Source: Halococcus sediminicola (GTDB lineage Archaea > Halobacteriota > Halobacteria > Halobacteriales > Halococcaceae). Taken from it: a stretch of 64,000 bases of DNA. Positions 16,316-25,360 of this stretch are shown piece by piece (position 1 is the first letter of the stretch; the number at the start of each line of letters is the position of its first letter). Position numbers and translations under genes: made by a program. The stretch is taken from assembly GCF_000755245.1 (NCBI RefSeq), contig NZ_BBMP01000025.1:53174-117173 (forward strand). The letters run 5' to 3'. The notes below the pieces were generated by a model that did no database searches, was not told the origin of the DNA, and saw only the letters and a program-made list of their open reading frames with translations.

Positions 16316-16690
16316 AGTCGATGGTCGTTTTGGGCCGATGGCGATGATCCGTGGCTTGTTCGAACGAGTAGCCGATCTCGAGGAGTGACGGTTCGTCGAA
16401 CGGTTTGCCGAGGATTTCCATCCCGACTGGCAATCCATCAGCAGTGACCCCCGCTGGGACGGACATTGCACTGCACAGAGACGGGGGCGATGATCGTGTT
16501 CGTCGCGAAGGTCATCGTCTGATATTTTTCCTTCACGGATTTCACCCTCCTTCGGTGGCACGGCCTAGACATCCGGGAAGACGATCGCATCGAGGTCGTG
16601 GCTAGCAAACACATGCAAGACATCCATCTGGAATGCGTGCTACGATTTCGCATTCTCGCTATTGGTGGCCGGCTCCAAGCCAATCAGCCG
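16316..16690 (-). pseudogene. C-terminal remnant of an amidase (amidase-signature family)
   Basis: Reading the minus strand piecewise gives HAFQMDVLHVFASHDLDAIVFPDV, a stop, AVPPKEGEIREGK, a frame change into TFATNTIIAPVS, another frame change, then SVPAGVTADGLPVGMEILGK followed by PFDEPSLLEIGYSFEQAT and a stop near 16318. These blocks are, in order, the C-terminal third of amidase-signature enzymes (NT.IAP.SG.P, vPaG, GLPvG.eilG.pfdE..LL..gysfEqaT). At least two in-frame stops and two frameshifts make it a dead gene. The N-terminal two thirds, with the Ser-Ser-Lys triad, are absent. Confidence 0.75.
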
Positions 16691-16779
16691 TCGCAGTGAA
16701 AGACGAACCACGAGTACCTGCATCGACTACTTGTCCAGTCCCCCACCCATTTTTGCCGACGTAGGCGCGAGTGTTTTCC

Positions 16780-17934
16780 GTGCTCGTTATTGAGAACGTG
16801 ACCGTCGTCGACGCGAACGGTGCCCAAGATGGTCCGCTCGTCGTCGAGAACGGTCGGGTCGAAAGCATTGGAACCGCTCCGAAAGACCCGGACGAGGTCC
16901 TCGACGGTCATGGCGGCGTAGTCGCCCCAGGACTGATCGACTCGCATGTTCACATTTCGATGGACGGACGGCCGGACACCGCGACACTGACCTCGCAGTC
17001 ACCCTCGACGCTTGCCTACCGTGCGGCCGCAAACCTAGAACGGACCGTTCGTGCAGGCGTAACGACGGTTCGTGATCTCGGATCACCGGGAACGCTCGGA
17101 CCGGACACGAGAGATGCGGTTGCCGAGGGCATCGTCGAAGGTCCGCGGGTCGTTCCTTGTGGCTCACCGGTCGTCGTCACTGGCGGCCACGGCCACTGGT
17201 TTGGGCGGGAGGCCGATGGGGCAGCCGAAGTCCGAAAGGCCGTCAGAGAGCAACTGAAAGACGGTGCCGAGGTCATCAAAACGATGGCGAGCGGTGGCGT
17301 GCTCACCGAAGGGGCGGAGATCGGCGGCCACGAAATGTCACCTGAGGAGCTTGGGACACTCGTGAGTACGGCAAACGCGAAAGGCCGGCCGACCGCGGCT
17401 CATTGTCACAGCACCGAAAGCATCGCCAACGCGACAGCGGCTGGAATCGACAGCGTCGAACATGGTACCTTCATGGACGACGCGACCGCGGAGGCGATGG
17501 CCACGTCGGGAACGTACTGGGTGCCGACGGCCTCGGCCCTCCACGGCATCGTCGAGAACGGCACCGACGACGGGATCCCCGACTGGGCGGTCACGAAAGC
17601 ACGGGAAGCGACCGATGCCTTCGACGACGCATGGACTCACGCGCTCAACCACGACGTTCCGATCGCCATGGGCACCGACGCCGGCACGCCGTTCAACCAT
17701 CATGGTGACGCCGCACACGAACTCGAACTGATGGTCGAGTACGGGCTGAGTCCCACCCGCGCGTTCGAGGCGGCGACGGTGAACGCTGCAGAGCTTCTCG
17801 GACTCGATCGAGTGGGGAAACTCGAATCCGGCTATCGCGCCGATTGCGTCGTCCTCGATAGCGATCCACGGGAAAGCGAGAGCGCGTATCGCAGCCCACG
17901 AGCAGTCATTGCGGACGGGACTGTCGTTCGGTAG
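16780..17934 (+). CDS. Amidohydrolase, imidazolonepropionase / Xaa-Pro dipeptidase-like
   Basis: 384 residues from the GTG at 16780; a GTG three codons upstream (16771) is equally possible. Metal-dependent amidohydrolase motifs: GLIDSHVHISMDG (His-x-His), EVIKTMASGG with the bridging-Lys position, AHCHST, SVEHGTF and GTDAGTPFNHHG (Asp). The C-terminus PTRAFEAATVNAAELLGLDRVGKLESGYRADCVVLD is typical of the imidazolonepropionase/prolidase-like branch. It probably hydrolyses a cyclic or linear amide in the cytoplasm. It stands between the amidase remnant and the first formamidase, transcribed away from module 1. Substrate unknown. Confidence 0.88.
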   Translation: MLVIENVTVVDANGAQDGPLVVENGRVESIGTAPKDPDEVLDGHGGVVAPGLIDSHVHISMDGRPDTATLTSQSPSTLAYRAAANLERTVRAGVTTVRDLGSPGTLGPDTRDAVAEGIVEGPRVVPCGSPVVVTGGHGHWFGREADGAAEVRKAVREQLKDGAEVIKTMASGGVLTEGAEIGGHEMSPEELGTLVSTANAKGRPTAAHCHSTESIANATAAGIDSVEHGTFMDDATAEAMATSGTYWVPTASALHGIVENGTDDGIPDWAVTKAREATDAFDDAWTHALNHDVPIAMGTDAGTPFNHHGDAAHELELMVEYGLSPTRAFEAATVNAAELLGLDRVGKLESGYRADCVVLDSDPRESESAYRSPRAVIADGTVVR

Positions 17935-18253
17935 ACGACTCGTAATACCGTCCGTGTCGTCTGTCACCACGTTCGCTCTGCATTCGCATGAAGAACCGTG
18001 ATTTCCCCGATTTATCGAGACTAATCGTGGACGAACATCCGTCGAGGAAGTCTCGACGGGACAGTGCCGAGAAGTCGGAGAATCAAACGATCGGACTGTG
18101 ATATTTATCATAATTCCTGAAACCCGAATACGCCCCGATACGTTTTGGAGTCGAATGGGGTTTCTATCGCTGCAACGAACCAATATCTCCGCAGACCAAT
18201 AATATATTAAACATTAACTATAATACCTGCCGTGTCGAATGTGGCCATGTACC
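17935..18253. other. Promoter region of the first formamidase gene
   Basis: About 320 bases without a gene. The first 150 bases show nothing clear. The last 70 bases are AT-rich: AATATATTAA (18201-18210) and AACTATAATA (18216-18225), either of which could be the TATA box for the formamidase starting at 18254. No Shine-Dalgarno sequence precedes the ATG, which suits a short or absent leader. Confidence 0.4.
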
Positions 18254-19513
18254 ATGCCAGAAACGGTGTTCGAGGTCGATGTCGACGAAGGTCCAGAGGA
18301 TCAGCCCGATCCGATCGTCAATCGGTGGCATCCAGACGTACCACCCGCTGCAAGCGTGGAACCGGGAGATACGTTTCGCATCGAGCATCTCGACTGGACG
18401 GGTGGTCAGGTAAACAACGACGATAGTGCAAACGACATGCGGGACATGGCTCTCGATCCGAATCACCATCTGAGCGGCCCAATCGAAGTCAAGGGTGCCG
18501 AACCCGGTGACATCTTGGTGGTCGACATCCTCGATCTCGGTCCGTTCCAAGACCACGAATGGGGCTTTACCGGAATCTTCGACTTGGAGAACGGAGGCGG
18601 GTTCCTCACGGATCACTTCCCGGAGGCGCGAAAGACCATCTGGGACCTCGATGGTGCCTACACATCGTCTAGACATATCGATGATGTCCGATTCCCCGGT
18701 CTCTCCCACCCGGGGATTATGGGTACTGCACCATCTCACGAACTCCTCGAAGAGTGGAACGAGCGAGAGCAGGCGCTCATCGACCGTGGTCCGGAGCACG
18801 AAACGGCTGTGAATCACGAGACTCGTGAGGATGAGCCACCACTCGCGCTTCCACCGGAGCCGAACGATGTCATGTTGGGGGACCTGGACGAGGACGAAGT
18901 CGACGAGGCGGCGGAGAAAGCTGCCCGAACCATCCCACCGCGGGAAAACGGGGGCAACTGTGATATCAAGAACCTCAGCCGCGGATCGCGGGTGTACCTC
19001 CCGGTGTTCGTCGAGGGAGCGAACCTCGTCACTGGTGACCTACACTTCTCACAGGGAGATGGTGAGATCACGTTCTGTGGAGCGATCGAGATGGCTGGAT
19101 TCCTCGATCTCCAGGTCGATGTCATCAAGAACGGTGTCGAAAAGATGGGAACCGACTACGCGATGTTCAAGCCGGGGTATCAAGACCCCGACTTCTCGGA
19201 TTACGTGGTCTTCGAGGGCTACTCTGTCGACGAAGACGGTACCCAACACTACAAGAACGCCAACATTGGCATGCGCCGTGCCTGCCTCGATGCTATCGAC
19301 TACCTAACCAACTTCGGATACACGCGTGAGCAGGGCTACTTCCTGCTCAATGCCATTCCAATTGAAACCAGAATCGCCGGTATCGTCGATCTCCCCAATA
19401 CATGCGTCACGGTGTCGGTACCGAACGAGTGTTTCGACATCGATATCGACCCGGATACACTCAGGGATGGGACCAACGGCGCGGATCGCGGTGACGTAGC
19501 CAAACCCTCGTGA
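18254..19513 (+). CDS. fmdA: Formamidase/acetamidase family protein (copy 1)
   Basis: 419 residues from ATG 18254 (MPETVFEVDVDEG). FmdA/AmdA family: NRWHPDVPPAASVEPGDTFRIEHLDWTGGQ, then EPGDILVVDILDLGP, FLTDHFPEARKTIWDLDG, HPGIMGTAPS, PPRENGGNCDIKNLSRGSRVYLPVFV, LHFSQGDGEITFCGAIEMAG and DAIDYLTNFGYT. It hydrolyses formamide or short amides to the acid and ammonia in the cytoplasm. A closely related copy lies at 24089-25360 beside an amide channel. Full length, no broken motif. Confidence 0.93.
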   Translation: MPETVFEVDVDEGPEDQPDPIVNRWHPDVPPAASVEPGDTFRIEHLDWTGGQVNNDDSANDMRDMALDPNHHLSGPIEVKGAEPGDILVVDILDLGPFQDHEWGFTGIFDLENGGGFLTDHFPEARKTIWDLDGAYTSSRHIDDVRFPGLSHPGIMGTAPSHELLEEWNEREQALIDRGPEHETAVNHETREDEPPLALPPEPNDVMLGDLDEDEVDEAAEKAARTIPPRENGGNCDIKNLSRGSRVYLPVFVEGANLVTGDLHFSQGDGEITFCGAIEMAGFLDLQVDVIKNGVEKMGTDYAMFKPGYQDPDFSDYVVFEGYSVDEDGTQHYKNANIGMRRACLDAIDYLTNFGYTREQGYFLLNAIPIETRIAGIVDLPNTCVTVSVPNECFDIDIDPDTLRDGTNGADRGDVAKPS

Positions 19514-19635
19514 GGAAATCACTCTCTATGGGATAGTTCTCCGTAACATCAATTTTCGTCCACAAGAGCACAGCGAGGATGAAGAAGGTTTTCCGCCAAG
19601 ATATCCACAACTATCAGGAACGAACACGATTCATA

Positions 19636-19902
19636 TCACGGTTCTCGTGGCTTCTGCACATGCCAAAGACGTTGATGAACATTCCAGTTCCCGGTTTGGA
19701 GGTTCTGTGAGATGGTGTACTCGTTGTCTTGTGCATCGATCATCGTCACAGAATAACGTTCGGTCTCGACCACTTCTAGAGGTTCGTCTCGACCGTTGAA
19801 TAGCAGTAGATCACCAACAGACACGTCACCGAGACGGTCTGTAAGCGCTCTCTCCGAGAGCGGTTCACGGTCGGCCGTATCTGTCGAATCGTTCGAGTCC
19901 AT
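19636..19902 (-). CDS. Hypothetical haloarchaeal protein (88 aa)
   Basis: 88 residues. The first 20 are rich in Asp/Ser/Glu; the remainder (RLGDVSVGDLLLFNGRDEPLEVVETERYSVTMIDAQDNEYTI) looks like a small beta-barrel or SH3-like domain, ending with NWNVHQRLWHVQKPREP. No known function. It lies convergent to the first formamidase and downstream of the thermosome gene, in DNA that is visibly less GC-rich than the catabolic genes. Confidence 0.6.
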   Translation of the reverse strand: MDSNDSTDTADREPLSERALTDRLGDVSVGDLLLFNGRDEPLEVVETERYSVTMIDAQDNEYTISQNLQTGNWNVHQRLWHVQKPREP

Positions 19903-20054
19903 ATAGATCTCCGGTATCAGGTCGTAGTGTGAGACCGAGTATGTTGTTTTCGATCAATGTCCCCAACCAGCAGGGAAATCAACGCCTAGAGATTCGTCGC
20001 CCTCGCCGATTCACGAGGGAGACCGTCCTAACGAGTAGGTTCGTGTCCATTCGT

Positions 20055-21734
20055 TTAGTGGCCGATCGACCACGGATAGCCGCCCGTATCAGTGTGGAGG
20101 GTATTGGAATCGTGTTCTTCGTGGTGCTCGTCAGTATCGGTGTCTGGTGCTGCCGCAATGATATCGTCGATTCGGACGAGCATAGTCGCAGCTTCGTAAG
20201 CGGTCGTGACAGCACGCTGTTTGACCGCCAGCGGTTCCAGTACGCCTGTAGCGATCATGTCCCCGATCTCGCCATTCAGTACATCGAGTCCGGCAGTCAC
20301 GTTGCCCTCGTGTTGTCGGTGACGAACGTCAATGAGAGCATCGATCGGATCCATTCCCGCATTCTGCGCGAGCATTCGGGGGAGCGCTTCGAGCGCGTCG
20401 CCAAACGCCTCGATCGCCAGTTGTTCGCGTTTGCCAATTCCCTCGGCATGCTTTCGAAGGTCTTCGGCGAGCATGACTTCGACCGCGCCTCCCCCAGGGA
20501 GCACCTCCCGTGTTTCGATAGCCAGTTTGAGTATGTTGAGGCAGTTGTCGAGAACCCTCTTCATCTCTTCGTTGATGTGTTTCGTCCCCCCACGAAGGAG
20601 GATTGAAACCTGCTTCGAGTCGCTACAGTCCGCGACAATCGCCAACTCCTGATTACCAATCGATCGACGCTCGACAAGTCCAGCCTGACCAGTGTCCGTT
20701 GAGGTGAGTTGGTCTACCGTGCCCACGTACTGTGCACCAGTCGCCCGTCCCAATTTAATCAATTCGTCCTTCCGTGTCCGTTCAACGCAAAGGATATCTT
20801 CGCGAGCGAGGAGATACCTGATCGGATCATCGATACTCTTCTGACAGAATACAACATCGGCACCTGCGTCGGCGATCGTTGCGACGTATCTCTCATAAAC
20901 TTCGTCCTCGTAGTCGAGAAATGCTTGACGCTGCTCTGGAGTGTCAAAATTGACGGTACCGAGACCATCCACTGTTTCGATGGTCAACTGATCGTCGACG
21001 AGAGCGATCGTGGCGTCTTCAATTTGCCGCGGAAACTCCGTTTCCGGCGCTACCACCGATGTCGAGGAACTTTCTAAGTCGATTGCAAGCCCATCGATGA
21101 CCTCTGAGTCACGATAACCACCACCGGCTACGGCTTGGCGTGTAATGTTGCGACGGTCAATAGTCTCGTCGTGCTCGATTGCCTGTACTGTCTCGACGGC
21201 CAGTTCGGCAAGGAACTGTGCGTCAGTGCCTTCCCATTTTCCTGTGATGACCGTGTGAACGACATCTTGGAGACGGTTTGTATCATGGGGATCGATTTCG
21301 ATCGTCTCCTTCTGTAATATCTCGAGCGCTCGCTCGGCAGCCAGTCGATAGCCATCAGCGATAGTAGTGGGATGGAGGCCTTGCTCAAGGAGAGCGTCCG
21401 CAGCTCTGAGTAGTTCGCTTGTGAGAATCACCGCGGTCGTAGTTCCATCCTTCGTCGAATCGGCCTGGGTTTCGGCGACTTCTGCCACTATGCTGGCTGC
21501 AGGATGTTCGATCGCTATCCGATCCAGAATACTCGCTCCATCGTTCGTGACTACTACTTTCCCATCGGTGGTGATCAACATTTTGTCGCTTCCACGTGGT
21601 CCGAGAGTGGTTCGGACTATTTCGGCAAGAGCCTTCGCTGCGGAGAAATTAGCATCTTGGGCATCCCGTCCTTGGAGACGCTCGGTAGTCTCGTTTACGG
21701 CTGGACGCAACTGCTGTATGTTACTACCCACCAT
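20055..21734 (-). CDS. Divergent thermosome (group II chaperonin) subunit
   Basis: 559 residues from ATG 21734 (MVGSNIQQLRPAVNETTERL). Chaperonin blocks: LGPRGSDKM (44-52), VTNDGASIL (62-70), DSTKDGTTTAV (92-102), ILLRGGTKHINEEMKRVLDN and EVLPGGGAVEVMLAEDLRKHA. The ATPase Asp is kept, but the usual GDGTT reads KDGTT (K95). The tail ends in an acidic and His-rich stretch rather than the Gly-Met-rich tail of main thermosomes. Group II chaperonins fold proteins in a two-ring ATP-driven cage. This looks like an accessory paralogue, since the codons are AT-richer than in neighbours and no other chaperonin gene is nearby. It is separated by 180 bases from a divergent hypothetical gene. Confidence 0.9.
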   Translation of the reverse strand: MVGSNIQQLRPAVNETTERLQGRDAQDANFSAAKALAEIVRTTLGPRGSDKMLITTDGKVVVTNDGASILDRIAIEHPAASIVAEVAETQADSTKDGTTTAVILTSELLRAADALLEQGLHPTTIADGYRLAAERALEILQKETIEIDPHDTNRLQDVVHTVITGKWEGTDAQFLAELAVETVQAIEHDETIDRRNITRQAVAGGGYRDSEVIDGLAIDLESSSTSVVAPETEFPRQIEDATIALVDDQLTIETVDGLGTVNFDTPEQRQAFLDYEDEVYERYVATIADAGADVVFCQKSIDDPIRYLLAREDILCVERTRKDELIKLGRATGAQYVGTVDQLTSTDTGQAGLVERRSIGNQELAIVADCSDSKQVSILLRGGTKHINEEMKRVLDNCLNILKLAIETREVLPGGGAVEVMLAEDLRKHAEGIGKREQLAIEAFGDALEALPRMLAQNAGMDPIDALIDVRHRQHEGNVTAGLDVLNGEIGDMIATGVLEPLAVKQRAVTTAYEAATMLVRIDDIIAAAPDTDTDEHHEEHDSNTLHTDTGGYPWSIGH

Positions 21735-21914
21735 GCTTGTGTTACGAAGAACATGATGGCATCCTACAAAAACGTATCTCATGGTCGTATTGCCTGATTC
21801 GTACAGGAACAGCTAGGTGACACCAGATCAGATATTCCGAGTGTCGAACTACTCGATCGAATCTACGAGACCGATCTCATATCTCACAACAGTGAGCGAG
21901 GATATGGGCAGGTA

Positions 21915-22607
21915 ATGTTTAACACGTTGGTCCGACTATTCATGATGGACAATATGTCTACGGATTCACTGCCCGAGATCAACGACTGCGTAGATCTCTA
22001 CCTACACGCTTGGCATCAATTCGGAGAGCAACGGTTCAACGTAGAGCAATTGATCGAGCCGCTTACCGAGCGAGAAACCCGATTTCTCGAGGAGCGAAAA
22101 GAGACTCGAGGCCAATTAGACCTACTAGTCGATTATGGGATAGTAAGCCAAAACGATGAGCAATACGAGATCCGATGTGGACCAGAAGAGGATCTTTCGA
22201 CGTGGCGTGACCGAGTCGAGTCACCAGAGGCGATCTACCAGCTAGTTCAGCAGGCTAGACGACGAAACCGCGAATCGGGGACCGATTCGCTTGAGGTTCT
22301 CGAATACGAGGACGAATCGTTCGTAAGCCTCTCTACCGATGAAACCACGGACAAATCGGACATAGTCACGTTAGTGGCTGACAAAATAGATCGATCGCCG
22401 GTACCCGATGGAATTGTTATCCGCTCACCGGCCGATCAAATCGGACACATTCAGCAGGTGGCCGACGAATTATGCGACGCCAAAGCAATGACTGAGACTA
22501 ACCTTCCCTGTCACTTCGAAAAGGTTGCCTCGAATGTTAGGGGAGAACATAAAGACGACCTCGAATACCACCTATACCTTCGTTCGGTGACCGAATCGTT
22601 TGTATGA
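21915..22607 (+). CDS. Hypothetical protein (up to 230 aa)
   Basis: Up to 230 residues; starts at 21915, 21942, 21945 or 21954 are all possible, and MSTDSLPEINDCVDLYLHAW may be the true beginning. The acidic, helix-rich sequence includes LTERETRFLEERKETRGQLDLLVDYGIV, which could be a winged-helix-like segment, and VVIRSPADQIGHIQQVADELCDAK-like text near the end. No confident family. It is divergent from the thermosome gene and lies 145 bases before the CMD-family gene. Lower GC suggests shared ancestry with the thermosome neighbourhood. Confidence 0.55.
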   Translation: MFNTLVRLFMMDNMSTDSLPEINDCVDLYLHAWHQFGEQRFNVEQLIEPLTERETRFLEERKETRGQLDLLVDYGIVSQNDEQYEIRCGPEEDLSTWRDRVESPEAIYQLVQQARRRNRESGTDSLEVLEYEDESFVSLSTDETTDKSDIVTLVADKIDRSPVPDGIVIRSPADQIGHIQQVADELCDAKAMTETNLPCHFEKVASNVRGEHKDDLEYHLYLRSVTESFV

Positions 22608-22751
22608 CACGATTTTCTGTATCACTTGCCGAGTGGCTGACCAGAAAAAGGTTAGTTCCAAGATCGATCACTAGGCTCCGATTTGGATTAATACAGTTGT
22701 ACTCTGTCCGCTACTCAGGATTTATCGAGGTAGACGATATCATACTACGTG

Positions 22752-23321
22752 ATGTCTCGAATTCAACCGCTTGAACCCGGTGAAACATCTGATGAAGAGG
22801 TACAGCAACGGTTGACTGCTGCTGAACACGGATGGTATGGCGACGCTGGATTCTTCGGTGCAATGGCACACGCTCCGGTAATATTCACACACCTGTACGA
22901 CACACTCGGCGCGTTTCCGTCGAATGAGCAGATCACGGCAGAGCTTCTCGAACTAATGCGGCTTCGTATTGCTACGGTCCATGAGTGCGCATACTGTGCG
23001 ACCGTTCGCACACTCAATGTCCGCAACGAGGTCGCTGGTCGCGAAGATGCGGTCCTCGGTGACGAAATCAACTCGAAGCAGTTGAGCTACGAAGAGGAGC
23101 TCGCAGTTACTCTCGCAGATCATCTGGCGTCGGACCCACATCGGATTACTGACGAACTCGTAGATACGCTTCGAGAAACGTTTAGCGAAGCAGATACTAT
23201 CGAATTACTGTTGTTCGCTTCGTTGGAAGTAGGCTTGGATCGCTTTTGTATTGCGCTCGAACTCGACACGACCGACGCGAGCTCTTATCTAAGTAACCTT
23301 GACTATCCTCACGAATCATAA
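22752..23321 (+). CDS. Carboxymuconolactone decarboxylase / AhpD-like protein
   Basis: 189 residues from ATG 22752. AhpD/CMD fold: GAMAHAPVIFTHLYDTL, then LLELMRLRIATVHECAYCATVRTLNV with the CxxC redox pair and the preceding His/Glu relay, and a helical C-terminal half. Such proteins act as alkylhydroperoxidases or as carboxymuconolactone decarboxylases; the CAYC pair favours the AhpD-type redox role. A TATA-like GATATCATAC lies just before the start. It could belong with the AmiS gene 110 bases downstream or be independent. Confidence 0.82.
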   Translation: MSRIQPLEPGETSDEEVQQRLTAAEHGWYGDAGFFGAMAHAPVIFTHLYDTLGAFPSNEQITAELLELMRLRIATVHECAYCATVRTLNVRNEVAGREDAVLGDEINSKQLSYEEELAVTLADHLASDPHRITDELVDTLRETFSEADTIELLLFASLEVGLDRFCIALELDTTDASSYLSNLDYPHES

Positions 23322-23430
23322 TCAGTAGCTTTTCACTGTTGAAATCGAGTAATTATGGGAAAGCTATAATATGCTATAGGTGGTTGGTAGACGTTGACAA
23401 TCATGGTCGAAGTCCCGAGGTGCAAAGTCC

Positions 23431-23955
23431 ATGTCGCTGTATAGCGTACTCGGTATGGGGCTCCTCTTTGTCGGCGGCGTTCTCATAGTCAACGGGATCT
23501 GGCTGCTCGGACGAGGTGACGATTCAGACGTTGCTATTTTCAATCTTCTTACAGGACTCCTCACGTTCTTGATCGTACTCTGGTGGGGGTTTGGTGGCGA
23601 CGCGTCAGAAGGTACCCCATTCAATGCAGCAGGAACGATGCTTTTTTCGTTCACCTATCTCTGGCTGGGAGCAAACGCATACAGAGGTATCGAAGATCAA
23701 CGATCGTTCGGTTGGTACTGTGCGTTCGTTGCCGTCGTTGCAGTTCCGACTGGATTCATCGTCTTCCAGACGGGTGACCTCGGGCTAGCTATCCTGTGGT
23801 GGATTTGGGCGATACTCTGGGCAACATTTTTTGTTCTACTAGGGATAGAGCGTACTGAATATACCGAGTCTATCGGAGGATTCACAGCAGTCGTTGGCGT
23901 GTTGACTGGTGCTGCTGGCTACTTGATGGCAGCTGGTTTCTGGCCCTGGGCCTGA
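23431..23955 (+). CDS. AmiS/UreI family amide/urea channel
   Basis: 174 residues with six predicted membrane helices at about 3-26, 38-54, 66-84, 93-110, 117-137 and 148-168. Family features include LYSVLGMGLLFVGGVLIVNGIWLLG, the FTYLWLGANAY block, and GILEGF-like replacement segments towards FWPW at the end. Members are proton-gated urea channels or short-chain amide permeases in the cytoplasmic membrane. The next gene downstream on the same strand is a formamidase, so the pair forms an uptake-hydrolysis unit for formamide or acetamide (inference). Confidence 0.85.
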   Translation: MSLYSVLGMGLLFVGGVLIVNGIWLLGRGDDSDVAIFNLLTGLLTFLIVLWWGFGGDASEGTPFNAAGTMLFSFTYLWLGANAYRGIEDQRSFGWYCAFVAVVAVPTGFIVFQTGDLGLAILWWIWAILWATFFVLLGIERTEYTESIGGFTAVVGVLTGAAGYLMAAGFWPWA

Positions 23956-24013
23956 CCACCGATCGGCCATCATTCGGGCGCTCAACCCTCAGCTCTGCCT
24001 GATGACGATCAAC

Positions 24014-24027
24014 ATATAAAAAATATT
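24014..24027 (+). promoter_or_regulatory. AT-rich promoter element before second formamidase
   Basis: ATATAAAAAATATT is the strongest TATA-like run in the 130-base gap between the AmiS gene and the second formamidase. It lies 62-75 bases before the ATG at 24089. The formamidase can therefore be transcribed separately from the channel. AATATT at its end makes it partly self-complementary. Confidence 0.4.
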
Positions 24028-24088
24028 CCACAACAATTAAGTCACCATGAATGGATATACTCTTGCGGTTTCATGACCAGAGGTAACA

Positions 24089-25360
24089 ATGCCCGAAACA
24101 AGATTCGAAGTCGACGTCGACAGTGAACCGGACGAGCAACCAGGATCGAACCCATTCAATCGATGGCACCCGGACATACCAGCAACCGTCGAGGCCGATC
24201 CGGGCGAAACCATGCGTCTTGAGGCACTCGACTGGACTGGAGGACAGATCCGGGACAACGACAACGCAAACGAAGTCCGGGATGTAGACCTCACACAGGT
24301 GCACTATCTGGCAGGGCCAGTGCACATAAACGGTGCCGAACCCGGTGACCTCTTGAAGGTAGAATTCCTCGATATGGGGCCTCTCAACGAGCGCTCGGAA
24401 TTCGGCTTTGCGGGAACCTTCTCACAACAAAACGGTGGTGGGTTCCTCACCGACCATTTCCCGAGGGCTGCAAAATCGATCTGGGATCTTGATGGCTATA
24501 CCGTCTCGTCACGGCATGTTCCCGATGTCCGCTACCAGGGAAAGATCCATCCAGGACTGGCTGGGTGTGCGCCAAGCCAAGAACTCCTCGAAGAGTGGAA
24601 CGAACGCGAGCAAGAATTGGTCGACAAACACCGAGAGGACCCGGAGTCGATTCACAACCATCCGACTGGTGAAAAGGAGCCCCCGGTTGCGAACCTTCCC
24701 ACCAGTGAAGGCGCGCTAATGGGAGAGATGGACTCTGAAGAAGCCGAAAAGGCCGCCGAAGAAGCAGCCAGAACGGTCCCCCCACGCGAACACGGAGGGA
24801 ATCACGATATCAAAGACCTCTCGATCGGATCGACGGTCTACTTCCCAGTATATGTTGATGGTGGGAAATTTGGTGTCGGTGACTTCCATGCCTCACAGGG
24901 CGATGGTGAGATCAATTTCTGCGGTGCAATCGAGATGGCAGCGTACATCGACCTCAAGTTCGACCTCGTCAAAGATGGCATGGACAAGCATGGTATCGAC
25001 CATCCGATATTCGAACCAGGGAATCGTGGACCGGCGTTCGAGGATTACGTGACGTTCTGTGGATATTCAGTCACCGAAGACGGGGATCAGCACTACATCG
25101 ATCCACACGTGTCTTACCGGCGTGCGTGTCTTCAGGCGATCGACTACCTGAAGAAATTCGGCTACACGGGCCAGCAAGCGCTCCATATCCTGGGAACGGT
25201 TCCTGTGGAAGGGCGTCACAGTGGCGTTGTAGACGTACCGAACGCTTGCTCAACACTTGCTCTACCGAAGGGTGCGTTCGACTTCGATATCTCCCCGGAG
25301 AGCTTCGGTAACGACAAAGATCGCGGTGATCTCAGTATTACGGACGATCCACTTACGTGA
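24089..25360 (+). CDS. fmdA: Formamidase/acetamidase family protein (copy 2)
   Basis: 423 residues, with the same block order as copy 1: NRWHPDIPATVEADPGETMRLEALDWTGGQ, EPGDLLKVEFLDMGP, FLTDHFPRAAKSIWDLDG, HPGLAGCAPS, PPREHGGNHDIKDLSIGSTVYFPVYV, FHASQGDGEINFCGAIEMA and QAIDYLKKFGYT. Differences are spread over the whole length, so the duplication is not recent. It converts formamide or short amides to acid and ammonia. Paired with the AmiS channel upstream. A GAGGT element (24080-24084) lies just before the ATG. Confidence 0.93.
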   Translation: MPETRFEVDVDSEPDEQPGSNPFNRWHPDIPATVEADPGETMRLEALDWTGGQIRDNDNANEVRDVDLTQVHYLAGPVHINGAEPGDLLKVEFLDMGPLNERSEFGFAGTFSQQNGGGFLTDHFPRAAKSIWDLDGYTVSSRHVPDVRYQGKIHPGLAGCAPSQELLEEWNEREQELVDKHREDPESIHNHPTGEKEPPVANLPTSEGALMGEMDSEEAEKAAEEAARTVPPREHGGNHDIKDLSIGSTVYFPVYVDGGKFGVGDFHASQGDGEINFCGAIEMAAYIDLKFDLVKDGMDKHGIDHPIFEPGNRGPAFEDYVTFCGYSVTEDGDQHYIDPHVSYRRACLQAIDYLKKFGYTGQQALHILGTVPVEGRHSGVVDVPNACSTLALPKGAFDFDISPESFGNDKDRGDLSITDDPLT

